A DNA stretch of 64,000 nucleotides. Source: Hymenobacter guriensis (lineage in GTDB: Bacteria > Bacteroidota > Bacteroidia > Cytophagales > Hymenobacteraceae). The notes beneath the pieces are model-generated. The model made no database searches and was not told where the DNA came from. It saw nothing but the letters and a program-made list of their open reading frames with translations. Below, one piece after another: positions 7,053-14,435 of the stretch. A program made the position numbers and the translations under genes. Within the stretch, counting starts at the first letter, position 1. Each line of letters opens with the position of its first letter. The stretch spans positions 496,001 through 560,000 of the forward strand of contig NZ_JADWYK010000001.1 in assembly GCF_015773195.1 (NCBI RefSeq), in the 5' to 3' direction.

Positions 7053-7610
7053 ATGGGAACCACCAAAGAAATCCTTGCGCCTTACATCCCCTATGGCATT
7101 GGGCTGTATATCACCCCCGGCCTTAGAGGCAAGCTAATTGGCTTAACCGCCTTGCCTTGTAGCAACCCAGTAGAAACCGAGATACCAGGGGACGAAGCCG
7201 GTTTGCTGGCCAATTTATACGCCTTTGAATATGGCGAGACCTTGCCCGTACTGTACCCCTGGCGCTACCTAACCACCCCGTTGGCAGATAGCTCTATTCC
7301 GGCGCTCGTGGTGGCCTCCATGCTTGTCAACGATTGGGCCTCCCAGTACAGCTACGTAGCCCGCGACGTCTCATTGGATTGCATCAGCGTGGACGTGTTC
7401 CAGCAAGGCGGCTACATGGATGAAGGCGACGAACAGGTGTATGTGGTGAATCTGTATGCCGATTGGAATTGGGATGTGCTACAGATTGAAGGGGAAGGCG
7501 AAACGCATACCGGGGCGCACAACCCGGCGCAAGTAATTGACTACCTGAGAAGTCAACACTTCGCCGTCGGCTTGGAGACACACCAATATTTCAACAAGCT
7601 GCCAGCATGA
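7053..7610 (+). CDS. Hypothetical Bacteroidota-phage protein, 185 aa
   Basis: No function known. The N-terminal KEILAPYIPYGIGLYIT pattern recalls a hypothetical protein found near replication genes in Bacteroidota phages. I chose the ATG at 7053; the upstream extension from 7002 lacks family character. Soluble, acidic, no membrane segment. Its stop overlaps the start of the next HNH gene by 4 bases. Confidence 0.6.
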   Translation: MGTTKEILAPYIPYGIGLYITPGLRGKLIGLTALPCSNPVETEIPGDEAGLLANLYAFEYGETLPVLYPWRYLTTPLADSSIPALVVASMLVNDWASQYSYVARDVSLDCISVDVFQQGGYMDEGDEQVYVVNLYADWNWDVLQIEGEGETHTGAHNPAQVIDYLRSQHFAVGLETHQYFNKLPA

Positions 7611-7984
7611 TACGCAACGTCTCACTCAAGCGCATCGGCTCACTACCCCACACCTCTCCCAAGGGCCGCAGAGCCAAAGCCGAGGTCCGCAAAGCCTACC
7701 AGGTAGTAGACGCCGGCCCCCGGTATTGCCTGGCCTGCGGAACCAGCCACAACCTGACCCACTCGCACATCCTGACCCAGAAGATGTACCCCTCAGAGCG
7801 GGCTAATCCTGACAACATCGTGACGCTGTGCTGGCCCTGCCACTCGATTTGGGAGAACGATAAGGCCCGGTTTGCCAAGGATTTCCCCGCTGCCTTTGAA
7901 GAGAAGCTGCGCCGCATGGAGCTGGTGAATCCCTACGCCTACGTCGCCTTCCACTCCAAGCACCCTAACCTGTTCAGCTTATGA
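7607..7984 (+). CDS. HNH-like nuclease, 125 aa
   Basis: Zinc-binding HNH-type protein. A CLACG pair precedes LTHSHIL (the catalytic-type His region), then NIVTLCWPCH gives the Asn, second Cys pair and final His. The N-terminus is basic. It overlaps both neighbours by 4 bases and precedes the replication genes, where recombination nucleases of the NinG/Rap type are often found. Exact role uncertain. Confidence 0.7.
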   Translation: MIRNVSLKRIGSLPHTSPKGRRAKAEVRKAYQVVDAGPRYCLACGTSHNLTHSHILTQKMYPSERANPDNIVTLCWPCHSIWENDKARFAKDFPAAFEEKLRRMELVNPYAYVAFHSKHPNLFSL

Positions 7985-8970
7985 AGTCGCCAGCATTCCA
8001 ATGGTACGCGGCTGACTACTTAGCCGACGAGCGGGTAACACTGCTGAGCCTCGAAGCTGAGGGGGCGTACGTCCGACTCCTTAGCTACTGCTGGCGCGAA
8101 GGAAGCATCCCAGCCAACCCAGCGCTGCTTTCGGCCATGTGCAAGTACGCTGACGTGAAGGTTATCAAGGCAGCCCTGGCGTTGTTCACGAAGGTTGGAG
8201 CTCCATCCGGCCGCCTCATTCACAAGCGATTAGAAGAGGAACGGGGCAAGCAAGAGGCCTTCCGGGAGAAGCAGATAGAGAACGGGAAACGGGGCGGACG
8301 GCCCCGGAAAGACCTGGGAAACCCAAACGAAACCCAAACAAAAGGCCTGGGTTTTTTTGGCGAAACCCAAACGGAACCCAAAAAAACCTCTACTACTTCT
8401 ACTTCATCTACTACTACATCTTCTACTTCAGAAGAAATAAATACTCCCTCTTCACTTCGTTCAGAGGTCGTAGCGCCCGCCAAGGTTGAAGAGGTGGAGT
8501 ACTCTTCCCACACGAAGAGTACCGGCGGCCCCGAAAAGTTACCCCCTGAAGACCCAGGCGCGTCGGCTTCGCACACCAGGGGGGCGCGGCGGCCAAAGCA
8601 GCCCAAACAGGAGCCTGCGCATTTCGCCGCCTTCTACGACGCCTACCCCCGGAAGGAAAACAGGCAAGCCGCCGCCGCCGCATTCGCCCGCCTCTCAGAG
8701 GCCGATCAACTCGAAGCCATAGCCAGTGTGAAGGCCTGGTTTGCCCGCAAAGCCGACTGGTTAGGGCCGCAGGGCGAAGACTACCGCCCGCACCCTTCGA
8801 CATGGCTCAACAACACCCGCTGGAAAGAACTAACCAATCCGACGACCCCAAGCCCGCAAGCCCATGCAATCCCTCGCTCAAGCACTTACCAAAACCCCTA
8901 CGGGGCCGCTGCCCGCCTCCACACCCCAGCACCTGACCCTGTTGCCGGGTGGGGCTACCCCGGCAGCTGA
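7981..8970 (+). CDS. DUF1376 replication protein (replisome organizer-like)
   Basis: Probably the phage replication initiator or organizer. The N-terminus (about residues 3-105) is a DUF1376 domain: FQWYAADYLADERVTLLSLEAEGAY, then CWREGSIP. A low-complexity linker rich in Ser/Thr (8390-8440, repeating TACTTC-like triplets) and Pro follows. The C-terminal part, with FYDAYPRKENRQAA and HPSTWLNNTRW, is the winged-helix/DnaB-contact type region found in phage replication proteins. The adjacent DnaC-like gene overlaps its 3' end by 107 bases. Confidence 0.75.
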   Translation: MKSPAFQWYAADYLADERVTLLSLEAEGAYVRLLSYCWREGSIPANPALLSAMCKYADVKVIKAALALFTKVGAPSGRLIHKRLEEERGKQEAFREKQIENGKRGGRPRKDLGNPNETQTKGLGFFGETQTEPKKTSTTSTSSTTTSSTSEEINTPSSLRSEVVAPAKVEEVEYSSHTKSTGGPEKLPPEDPGASASHTRGARRPKQPKQEPAHFAAFYDAYPRKENRQAAAAAFARLSEADQLEAIASVKAWFARKADWLGPQGEDYRPHPSTWLNNTRWKELTNPTTPSPQAHAIPRSSTYQNPYGAAARLHTPAPDPVAGWGYPGS

Positions 8971-9748
8971 CCGCCCCCGGCCGGTGGTTCCAGCTACGCC
9001 CTACGAGCTGCCCATTTCGGAAGAGCGACTTGCCGTTATCAGTCAACAGGCAATCCAGGCAGCGGTGCGGGCTGAGCAGGAACGGCAGTGGCATGAGTTG
9101 AAAACGGCGCAGTACTGGTGGGACGTGGCCAACCCGCAGGAAGCCCGCCGCCTCTCGCTGGCTGACCTGAAGCGCACGTTTCTGGCCGCCGCCAAGCAAC
9201 ACATCCACCCCAACTACGCCACCGACCACGGCCTGGCTGATGTGCTGCACAAACTGGCTTTGTACTTCGCTGACGACGAAGCCTTCGATGCGGCCGGGGC
9301 TGGGTTCTCCCGTCAAAAGGGATTGATGCTAGTTGGTACAGTGGGGGTTGGCAAGTCTTCGCTGATGCGGGTTTGGGGGCAGATCAACACCCGGCAGCGG
9401 TTCGGGGTGAAGTCCTGCAACGCCGTACACGCCGCTTTCACCGATGACGGGTTTGCCGGACTGGACGTGTACTGCCAGCCGCATACCAGCGGGGTGTGCT
9501 TTGATGACCTGGGGACGGAGGCGTTGGTAGGCAAGAGCTACGGCAATGAGGCGTCGGCTATGGCAACAGTTCTGCTCTCCCGCTACGACATGTTCCAGGC
9601 CGGCCGCATTCCTGGCTGCGCTACGCATCTGACAACGAACCTAACGTGGGATGGGCTGAAGCCCTACGGCGACCGGGTGCTGGACCGCATTCGTGAAATG
9701 TTCAACATCATTCCTTTCCCGCCTACGGCCCCCAGCCGCCGCGCCTAA
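8864..9748 (+). CDS. DnaC-like helicase loader ATPase
   Basis: AAA+ ATPase that probably loads the host replicative helicase onto phage DNA. Walker A is GTVGVGKSS (about residue 163), Walker B is VCFDDLGTE, and a sensor-type THLTTNL segment follows; the end is a DnaC-like DRIREMFNIIPF. The N-terminal 130 residues are a helical, proline-containing region. The ATG at 8864 lies inside the preceding replication gene, a 107-base overlap. Family is clear; exact helicase partner is unknown. Confidence 0.8.
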   Translation: MQSLAQALTKTPTGPLPASTPQHLTLLPGGATPAADRPRPVVPATPYELPISEERLAVISQQAIQAAVRAEQERQWHELKTAQYWWDVANPQEARRLSLADLKRTFLAAAKQHIHPNYATDHGLADVLHKLALYFADDEAFDAAGAGFSRQKGLMLVGTVGVGKSSLMRVWGQINTRQRFGVKSCNAVHAAFTDDGFAGLDVYCQPHTSGVCFDDLGTEALVGKSYGNEASAMATVLLSRYDMFQAGRIPGCATHLTTNLTWDGLKPYGDRVLDRIREMFNIIPFPPTAPSRRA

Positions 9749-9763
9749 CCCCCTCAAGAAGCC

Positions 9764-9973
9764 ATGAGCCATTACTATCTGGAAGTCAGGCCATACCACG
9801 GCCGCAATCAGTCAGTTCGACGCCGCTACGACATTACCAGCCTGAGCGAAGACGCCGCCAATCGATTCTATCAACGTCTTAACCGCGCGCTGAATTGGCG
9901 GCGCTACTTCATAAGCGAAAACTATTCGCCTCGTCGCCTGCCCCGCGTCCGAAAGCCTGTCTACAACGCCTAA
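9764..9973 (+). CDS. Small basic phage protein, 69 aa
   Basis: Very basic (many Arg, several Tyr) and short, no recognised family; could bind nucleic acid. Starts 15 bases after the DnaC-like gene stop. Same operon direction. Confidence 0.5.
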   Translation: MSHYYLEVRPYHGRNQSVRRRYDITSLSEDAANRFYQRLNRALNWRRYFISENYSPRRLPRVRKPVYNA

Positions 9974-9985
9974 CCACCCCTCACC

Positions 9986-10015
9986 CCGCCGCCCCCGGCT
10001 ACACCAACCACTACC
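9986..10015 (+). repeat. Repeated leader element, copy 1
   Basis: CCCGCCGCCCCCGGCTACA followed by CCAACCACTACC ends exactly at the ATG at 10016. Nearly the same sequence precedes the ATG at 10353, and a shorter copy precedes the gene at 10652. Confidence 0.7.
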
Positions 10016-10318
10016 ATGAGCCAGAGAGATAAAGAATCGGCTTCCCCAGCAGCCCAGCGGGCGGCAGAGAGGCATGAAGACCAAACCGGACACCTCACAG
10101 AAGATTTGTGGGATGATAACATGGAAGCGGTTGAGGGGAAGTGCTGCCATCACTGCGACTGGATGCGCTACAATGTCCAGCCTGTCACCAAAACCGGCTG
10201 GATGCGCGAGGCTGCCAGAAAAGCCCGCAAAGACCTGCGGCGAAAGATTGCCGCCATGTCGGACGCTGCCTTTTTGGATTGGCACAACCGCCTGCCTGCC
10301 CTCAACCCTAACGCCTAA
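10016..10318 (+). CDS. Hypothetical phage protein, 100 aa
   Basis: No recognised family. A GKCCHHCDW segment (two cysteines then His-His-Cys) could bind a metal. The C-terminal half is helical and basic. The leader repeat directly precedes its ATG. Confidence 0.55.
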   Translation: MSQRDKESASPAAQRAAERHEDQTGHLTEDLWDDNMEAVEGKCCHHCDWMRYNVQPVTKTGWMREAARKARKDLRRKIAAMSDAAFLDWHNRLPALNPNA

Positions 10319-10321
10319 ACG

Positions 10322-10352
10322 CCCGCCGCCCCCGGCTACACCAACTACTACC
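10322..10352 (+). repeat. Repeated leader element, copy 2
   Basis: Same 30-base leader as at 9986-10015 with one change, again ending at the start codon (10353). A third partial copy (CCCCGCCGCCCCCGGCTACA) covers 10617-10636. Confidence 0.7.
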
Positions 10353-10616
10353 ATGAATCAAGAAACCCTGAAACAAGCCAAGGCCCTCGACAAGAAAATC
10401 GGGGAGTCCAATCACGAGCTGTCCACCTTCCAAAAGCCCGGAATTATTATTCGGGTGTATTCCAGTGACGCCAGCTTTGACCTGCTGACCACCATAGGGA
10501 CAGGTGACAACTGCGAACATCCCGACGCGGAGGCAGCCAATGAGTTCCTGGCTAAGCTGATAGCCCGCCGCCAAGCCGAGTCCAGCAAGCTCCACGAGCA
10601 GTTCAACAACCTGTAG
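10353..10616 (+). CDS. Hypothetical phage protein, 87 aa
   Basis: No recognised family. Helical ends with a beta-rich middle (IIIRVYSSDASFDLL). The ATG at 10353 is preceded by the leader repeat; the longer upstream frame is a shadow of the previous gene. Confidence 0.55.
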   Translation: MNQETLKQAKALDKKIGESNHELSTFQKPGIIIRVYSSDASFDLLTTIGTGDNCEHPDAEAANEFLAKLIARRQAESSKLHEQFNNL

Positions 10617-10636
10617 CCCCGCCGCCCCCGGCTACA
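10617..10636 (+). repeat. Repeated leader element, partial copy 3
   Basis: The 20 bases match the first part of the leader repeats at 9986 and 10322. The downstream part differs, and the start codon at 10652 follows 15 bases later. Confidence 0.6.
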
Positions 10637-10651
10637 GGGGCAGACACCGAC

Positions 10652-11116
10652 ATGGAGAACTTGACTAAAGAACAGATTGAACAGATGCCGGCCGGGCAAG
10701 ACCTGAACCGCCTTATTACTGAACTGATGGAGCCTAAGCCTACTTCCTGGCAGCTTTCTGAATTGAGGAAAGGGCGGGATTGGGGCTACAACTACGCCAC
10801 GATTACCTCTCCCGGTGAATGGTGGGAATGCAATATCGGCATCGACGCTGGCAGCAATAATGAACTGGTAGAGTGGTACGACCACCGCGACCCCAGCGCC
10901 GAAATCGTTGATGCTTGGCCGGTAGTCGAGAAGATGAATGCCACGCACTACGTCACCCTCAGCACCCTCTGGCTAACGGGCGGATCTGACAAGGGCACAC
11001 TAGGCTTCCGGGCCAGCTTTCGCGCCTTCAAGACCTTCGATGGCCCGGAAGCCATAGCCGATACTGCCCCGTTGGCCCTGTGCCGCGCCTTTCTTCTCTC
11101 CACCCTCCCCAAGTAA
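10652..11116 (+). CDS. Phage ABA-sandwich domain protein
   Basis: Accessory phage protein of unknown function. It follows the Phage_ABA_S pattern: an N-terminal IEQMPAGQDLNRLI, a central AWPVVEKM, a beta segment with FRASF, then a C-terminal DTAPLALCRAFL. Length (154) is normal. It lies in the block of small genes between replication and packaging. Confidence 0.65.
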   Translation: MENLTKEQIEQMPAGQDLNRLITELMEPKPTSWQLSELRKGRDWGYNYATITSPGEWWECNIGIDAGSNNELVEWYDHRDPSAEIVDAWPVVEKMNATHYVTLSTLWLTGGSDKGTLGFRASFRAFKTFDGPEAIADTAPLALCRAFLLSTLPK

Positions 11117-11123
11117 CCCCACC

Positions 11124-11681
11124 ATGAACACACCCAAAAACTGCACAGCCTGCCCGGGCTGCCCCACTACAGAGGCCGGAGAGGAAAATCGGCTGGCAGA
11201 AATCAAGCGCCAACAGCCCCTACAAACACCCACCAGTATCTTAACCCACATCCTTACCCACCTGGACGCGGAAGGAATAGACTTCCTGTACGCTACTCTT
11301 CGCCAGCGCTGCCCGACCGGCCAGCAAGAAGCCCAGCAACTAGCCCACGCCAAAGGCTGGGTATGGGAGTGGCAGCAGGAGAAAGCAACCCTACAGCAGG
11401 CTCTCACGGCGGCCCGCACCAGGGAAGCCGAGGCGCTGGCAAAGCTGCGGGAGCATGAGGTGGACGCGTTTTGTGGATTGCAAACCGTCTACTACACCAG
11501 CAGTGAGCTAACGCAGGTGTCGGAAGCTATTTCGCATCTACATGCAGGCAACCGCGATGCTGGCAATGCCTTGCGCCGCATGTTCAACGACTTCAAAGCC
11601 CGCAAGGCGTTGGTTGAAACAAGCCCACTAGACCCAGCGCCACCCACACCAGAAGAACAGAAAGGAGGGGAGGCGCTATGA
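11124..11681 (+). CDS. Hypothetical protein sharing a domain with the gene at 3634
   Basis: The segment from about residue 37 (TSILTHILTHLDAEGIDFLY and following) clearly matches the 3634 gene, including the LDxEGxxxxY core and RQRCP/RRCP. A helical, glutamate-rich middle follows. The 3' end again carries ACAGAAAGGAGGGG, a Shine-Dalgarno-like run just before the overlapping next ATG. The N-terminus has a CTACPGC cluster. Function unknown. Confidence 0.6.
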   Translation: MNTPKNCTACPGCPTTEAGEENRLAEIKRQQPLQTPTSILTHILTHLDAEGIDFLYATLRQRCPTGQQEAQQLAHAKGWVWEWQQEKATLQQALTAARTREAEALAKLREHEVDAFCGLQTVYYTSSELTQVSEAISHLHAGNRDAGNALRRMFNDFKARKALVETSPLDPAPPTPEEQKGGEAL

Positions 11682-12007
11682 GGGTTCTGTTTAATTCCAA
11701 ATCACTGTTAAGGCAGATGCAGCCTCACCAAGCAGCCGAGCGGGTAGCCATGACCATAGACGATTTCTGGTGTACGCTACTATCCGGCGAAGGTCGCACG
11801 GAACTGCCTTGTGAGTCCCGTGGCCGGGAGGTGACAACCACTGTGGATGTTCAGCGCCTCATAACCGCCCTGGAGTCCATCGAAGATCAGCCGATTACGT
11901 TGGACCTGCACCAGTGGCGCGGGGCGAAAAATGTTCTATACGCCTGCCGATTCTACCGCAGCGAGTATTCCCTTGACAGGTCGGAGCCTATTCAGTTCGA
12001 CATATGA
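11678..12007 (+). CDS. Hypothetical phage protein, 109 aa
   Basis: No recognised family. The ATG overlaps the previous stop (ATGA) and follows the purine-rich run at 11661-11672. Mixed alpha/beta composition, soluble. It overlaps the next gene by 4 bases. Confidence 0.55.
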   Translation: MRVLFNSKSLLRQMQPHQAAERVAMTIDDFWCTLLSGEGRTELPCESRGREVTTTVDVQRLITALESIEDQPITLDLHQWRGAKNVLYACRFYRSEYSLDRSEPIQFDI

Positions 12008-12288
12008 CCGCCGCCGAGTACCGGGCATACAATACCCCGAAAAGCACGAAAAGAAGCTCACCACGCCCCGAACCCACCCAAGAGGCTACACCGACACCCC
12101 CAGCCGCTCCGGTGCCGGTAGCGGGGCGGAAACGAGAGGAACCGCCGCCCGTCCTTCGCCCCGCCTTCGCCGTCGCCACCCATCCAGGGTATGAGGGAAA
12201 GCGCTTCGTCGCCCACTCACTTACCCAGGCCCAGGCCGACCAACTAACCGCCGCCGCGAAAGCCGCCGGCATTCCCCAACAACAGTAA
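12004..12288 (+). CDS. Hypothetical phage protein, 94 aa, proline-rich
   Basis: An N-terminal MTAAEYRAYN, a disordered Pro/Thr/Arg-rich middle, and a C-terminal helical part. No recognised family. Coupled to the previous gene by ATGA. Confidence 0.5.
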   Translation: MTAAEYRAYNTPKSTKRSSPRPEPTQEATPTPPAAPVPVAGRKREEPPPVLRPAFAVATHPGYEGKRFVAHSLTQAQADQLTAAAKAAGIPQQQ

Positions 12289-12299
12289 AGCCAAAAGCC

Positions 12300-12806
12300 A
12301 TGAGTAACATCCTAGACCTCGCCAAAAAGATGCAGCGCCTCGCCGAGCAAGGTGTGGGTGGAGAGAAAGAAAACGCTCTGACCATGTTACGGCGGTTGAT
12401 GAGTCGGAACGGTATAAGCGAGTCCGACCTTGCCCAAACGCAGCGCAGTTACAGGCTATTCCCTGTAGAGTCGGTAGACGAGGCCCGAATCATCTCTCAG
12501 GTGATGAGCACCATCTTACCAGTTGGCTTTGAGCGCAAAGGGCACAAAGACCACAAGTTGGCCTACGTGGTTGAGGTAACTGATTTGGAATTTTTGGAGA
12601 TACGGGCAAAGCACGACTTCTACTGGCGGGCTTACAAGCGGGAACTTGAGCTGTTCGTGATGGCCTTCATTCAAAAGCATGGGCTAGTGCCGCCTCCGAG
12701 CCTAGCCGGGGTTGACGCCATGCCAATGAGCGCAGAGGAAACCGCAAAGGTGCGCGGCATGATGCGCAACATGGATAGCCATACCTATCACAAGCAAATT
12801 GGATAA
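12300..12806 (+). CDS. DUF2786 domain protein
   Basis: Residues 1-45 match DUF2786: repeated ILDLAKKMQRLAEQG, then NALTMLRRLMSRNGISESDL. The rest is a helical, tryptophan-containing domain found with DUF2786 in phages. Function not known; phage members sit among DNA-metabolism genes, as here. Confidence 0.65.
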   Translation: MSNILDLAKKMQRLAEQGVGGEKENALTMLRRLMSRNGISESDLAQTQRSYRLFPVESVDEARIISQVMSTILPVGFERKGHKDHKLAYVVEVTDLEFLEIRAKHDFYWRAYKRELELFVMAFIQKHGLVPPPSLAGVDAMPMSAEETAKVRGMMRNMDSHTYHKQIG

Positions 12807-12819
12807 AGCCGCGCACCCC

Positions 12820-13296
12820 ATGAACACACCCAAGAACTTCCTAGGAGCCCCAGCCTACCACCCAACCCCCATTCCGCCTCACCAGGGAGTACGGGTAGTA
12901 GAGGTACCGACCAAGAAGACACCCGATACAGCTACCCTGACCTTAACCGTTGACCGCTCTGCCCGGGTATACCCTTCTACAGAGCTGATGCGCTTTCTCG
13001 GTCTAAAGGGCGGGCAGCCTATCGACCTGATACCTCCTGCTTCCCGCAACGGGTTAGGCCCCTGGCATCTGGATTGCCGCCCTACAGCAGGCGCCACGCT
13101 TACGCACACGCCCAACTCCTTCCCGCAATTCAAGGCCCGCCAACACCTAAACCCGAAGAGCTTCTGCCACTACCTGGGAAGAGGGCAGTATGGGACGTGT
13201 TACGAGCGCATTACCCTGATGCTGGAGATAACCCCCCTGCAGGACTTCGACTACTACACCTTCCGTCCCGTCTTCGATGCCCACCCTCCCAAGTAG
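12820..13296 (+). CDS. Hypothetical phage protein, 158 aa
   Basis: Starts MNTPKNF, the same first residues as the gene at 11124, and the surrounding start context is also alike, which suggests shared leader sequences. Middle section is beta-rich. No family recognised. The ATG at 12820 lies 13 bases after the previous stop. It overlaps the HNH gene at 13277. Confidence 0.5.
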   Translation: MNTPKNFLGAPAYHPTPIPPHQGVRVVEVPTKKTPDTATLTLTVDRSARVYPSTELMRFLGLKGGQPIDLIPPASRNGLGPWHLDCRPTAGATLTHTPNSFPQFKARQHLNPKSFCHYLGRGQYGTCYERITLMLEITPLQDFDYYTFRPVFDAHPPK

Positions 13297-13597
13297 CCCA
13301 AGAAGGCCCTGGCAGCCCAAACAGGTACCCAAGGAGTACGTAGCCCACGCCGCCCGCTCCCCTGAGTACAGTACAGCCCGGTGGCAGAAGGCCCGGAAGC
13401 TACACCTGAGTACCGAACCCTGCTGCAGGGAATGCACCAAGCGCGGTAGAACGGTTGTTGCTACGGTAGTCGATCACATCCTACCCGTGCGTCTCGGTGG
13501 CGGCTTCTGGGACACGCGCAATTATCAGTCCTTGTGCAAGCCCTGCCATGCAAGAAAGAGTCAATCAGAACGAACCATTCAGCCCAAACAGTCATGA
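13277..13597 (+). CDS. HNH endonuclease next to terminase
   Basis: Compact HNH nuclease: CCRECTKRG, then VVDHILPVRLGGGFWDTRNYQSLCKPCH with all expected residues. HNH proteins located just before terminase genes in cos phages help TerL cut concatemers, so this one may take part in packaging. Length (106) fits. Overlaps the previous gene by 20 bases in another frame. Confidence 0.85.
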   Translation: MPTLPSSPRRPWQPKQVPKEYVAHAARSPEYSTARWQKARKLHLSTEPCCRECTKRGRTVVATVVDHILPVRLGGGFWDTRNYQSLCKPCHARKSQSERTIQPKQS

Positions 13598-13857
13598 ATA
13601 ACACCGAAATTCCCATTAGCAGCACTCTGCCCACCAGCTACACCTCTTGGCAGGAATGTTATGCCGCTGCTCGTAAGGCGCCGGAGTGGAAGGATGATAA
13701 CCCGTACATCCTTTGCACCAGCCATAGCCTAACCTCGTGGGTCGCTCCGCCTGTCATTGTGCGCTACGCAAAGGATTATATCAAGCAACAGGCCCAGCAA
13801 GAGGTCGAGAGTGCGTCAGAACGCTTAAAACACACGAAAAACGGCCAACAGGGGTAG
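13594..13857 (+). CDS. Hypothetical phage protein, 87 aa
   Basis: No recognised family. ATG at 13594 overlaps the HNH stop by 4 bases. Tryptophan-rich N-terminal half and a charged helical tail. It is the last gene before the terminase promoter region. Confidence 0.5.
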   Translation: MNNTEIPISSTLPTSYTSWQECYAAARKAPEWKDDNPYILCTSHSLTSWVAPPVIVRYAKDYIKQQAQQEVESASERLKHTKNGQQG

Positions 13858-13925
13858 GGGGTCGAAATCCTTGATAGGGTCAGGCTCTATACCGTAGCCC
13901 AGAGTCAAATTTTCATGCGTCCAAG

Positions 13926-13960
13926 TTTGGAGCAAAAGGGGAAATAACCCCGTAAATTCA
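13926..13960 (+). promoter_or_regulatory. Candidate promoter for the packaging/head operon
   Basis: TTTG at 13926-13929, a 23-base spacer containing a GGGG..CCCC mini-hairpin, then TAAATTCA at 13953-13960, six of eight matches to TAnnTTTG. The ATG of terS is only 4 bases further, so the transcript would be nearly leaderless. The same TAnATTCACGT context precedes the small gene at 36706. Confidence 0.45.
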
Positions 13961-13964
13961 CGTT

Positions 13965-14435
13965 ATGCGCGGTCCAGCCCCAAAACCAACTGAACTCAAG
14001 AAGCTTTCAGGCACCCATCGGCCCAGCCGGGATGCGCCCAATGCTATGAGGCTGCCAAAATTGGATACAATCGAGATGGCGCCAGATGATTTGCCGGAAA
14101 TCGGGCAAGCGGAATGGTATCGTGTCGTGAAACAGCTTACGCCACTAGGCGTGTTGAATGGCGCCGACCTCTCTCTGCTCAAGTCGTACTGTCACCACGT
14201 AGCAACAATGGAAGCCGCTGCCGCTCAGTTGAAAGAAGGGGGCTATACCACTATCATGACCAATAAAGGCGGGGGTAGTTATGAGATTAAAAGCCCCTGG
14301 GTCACCATTTACAACGAGGCCAGCGACCGGGCTGCCAAGCTGGGCCAGCAATTTGGCCTGACACCTTCTGCCCGAACGCGCATCAGCGTTCCGGCCAAAA
14401 CTGAGGAAGAGAAAGATGGCTGGGACGAACTCTAA
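13965..14435 (+). CDS. terS: Terminase small subunit (P27 family)
   Basis: DNA-recognition subunit of the packaging motor. The N-terminus RGPAPKPTELKKLSGTHRPSR is the classic P27/Terminase_4 opening. A helical core follows and the C-terminus LGQQFGLTPSARTRI is also diagnostic. 156 residues is normal. Overlaps terL by 20 bases, with an HNH gene upstream, the usual cos-phage order. Confidence 0.9.
   Translation: MRGPAPKPTELKKLSGTHRPSRDAPNAMRLPKLDTIEMAPDDLPEIGQAEWYRVVKQLTPLGVLNGADLSLLKSYCHHVATMEAAAAQLKEGGYTTIMTNKGGGSYEIKSPWVTIYNEASDRAAKLGQQFGLTPSARTRISVPAKTEEEKDGWDEL

Noticed and set aside
8423..8803. Reverse frame within the DUF1376 gene
   Set aside because: Poly-Arg composition and no start context; the forward replication protein accounts for the sequence.
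10074..10352. Long N-terminal extension of the gene at 10353
   Set aside because: It reads through the 10016 gene in another frame with no family character; the leader repeat marks the true ATG at 10353.
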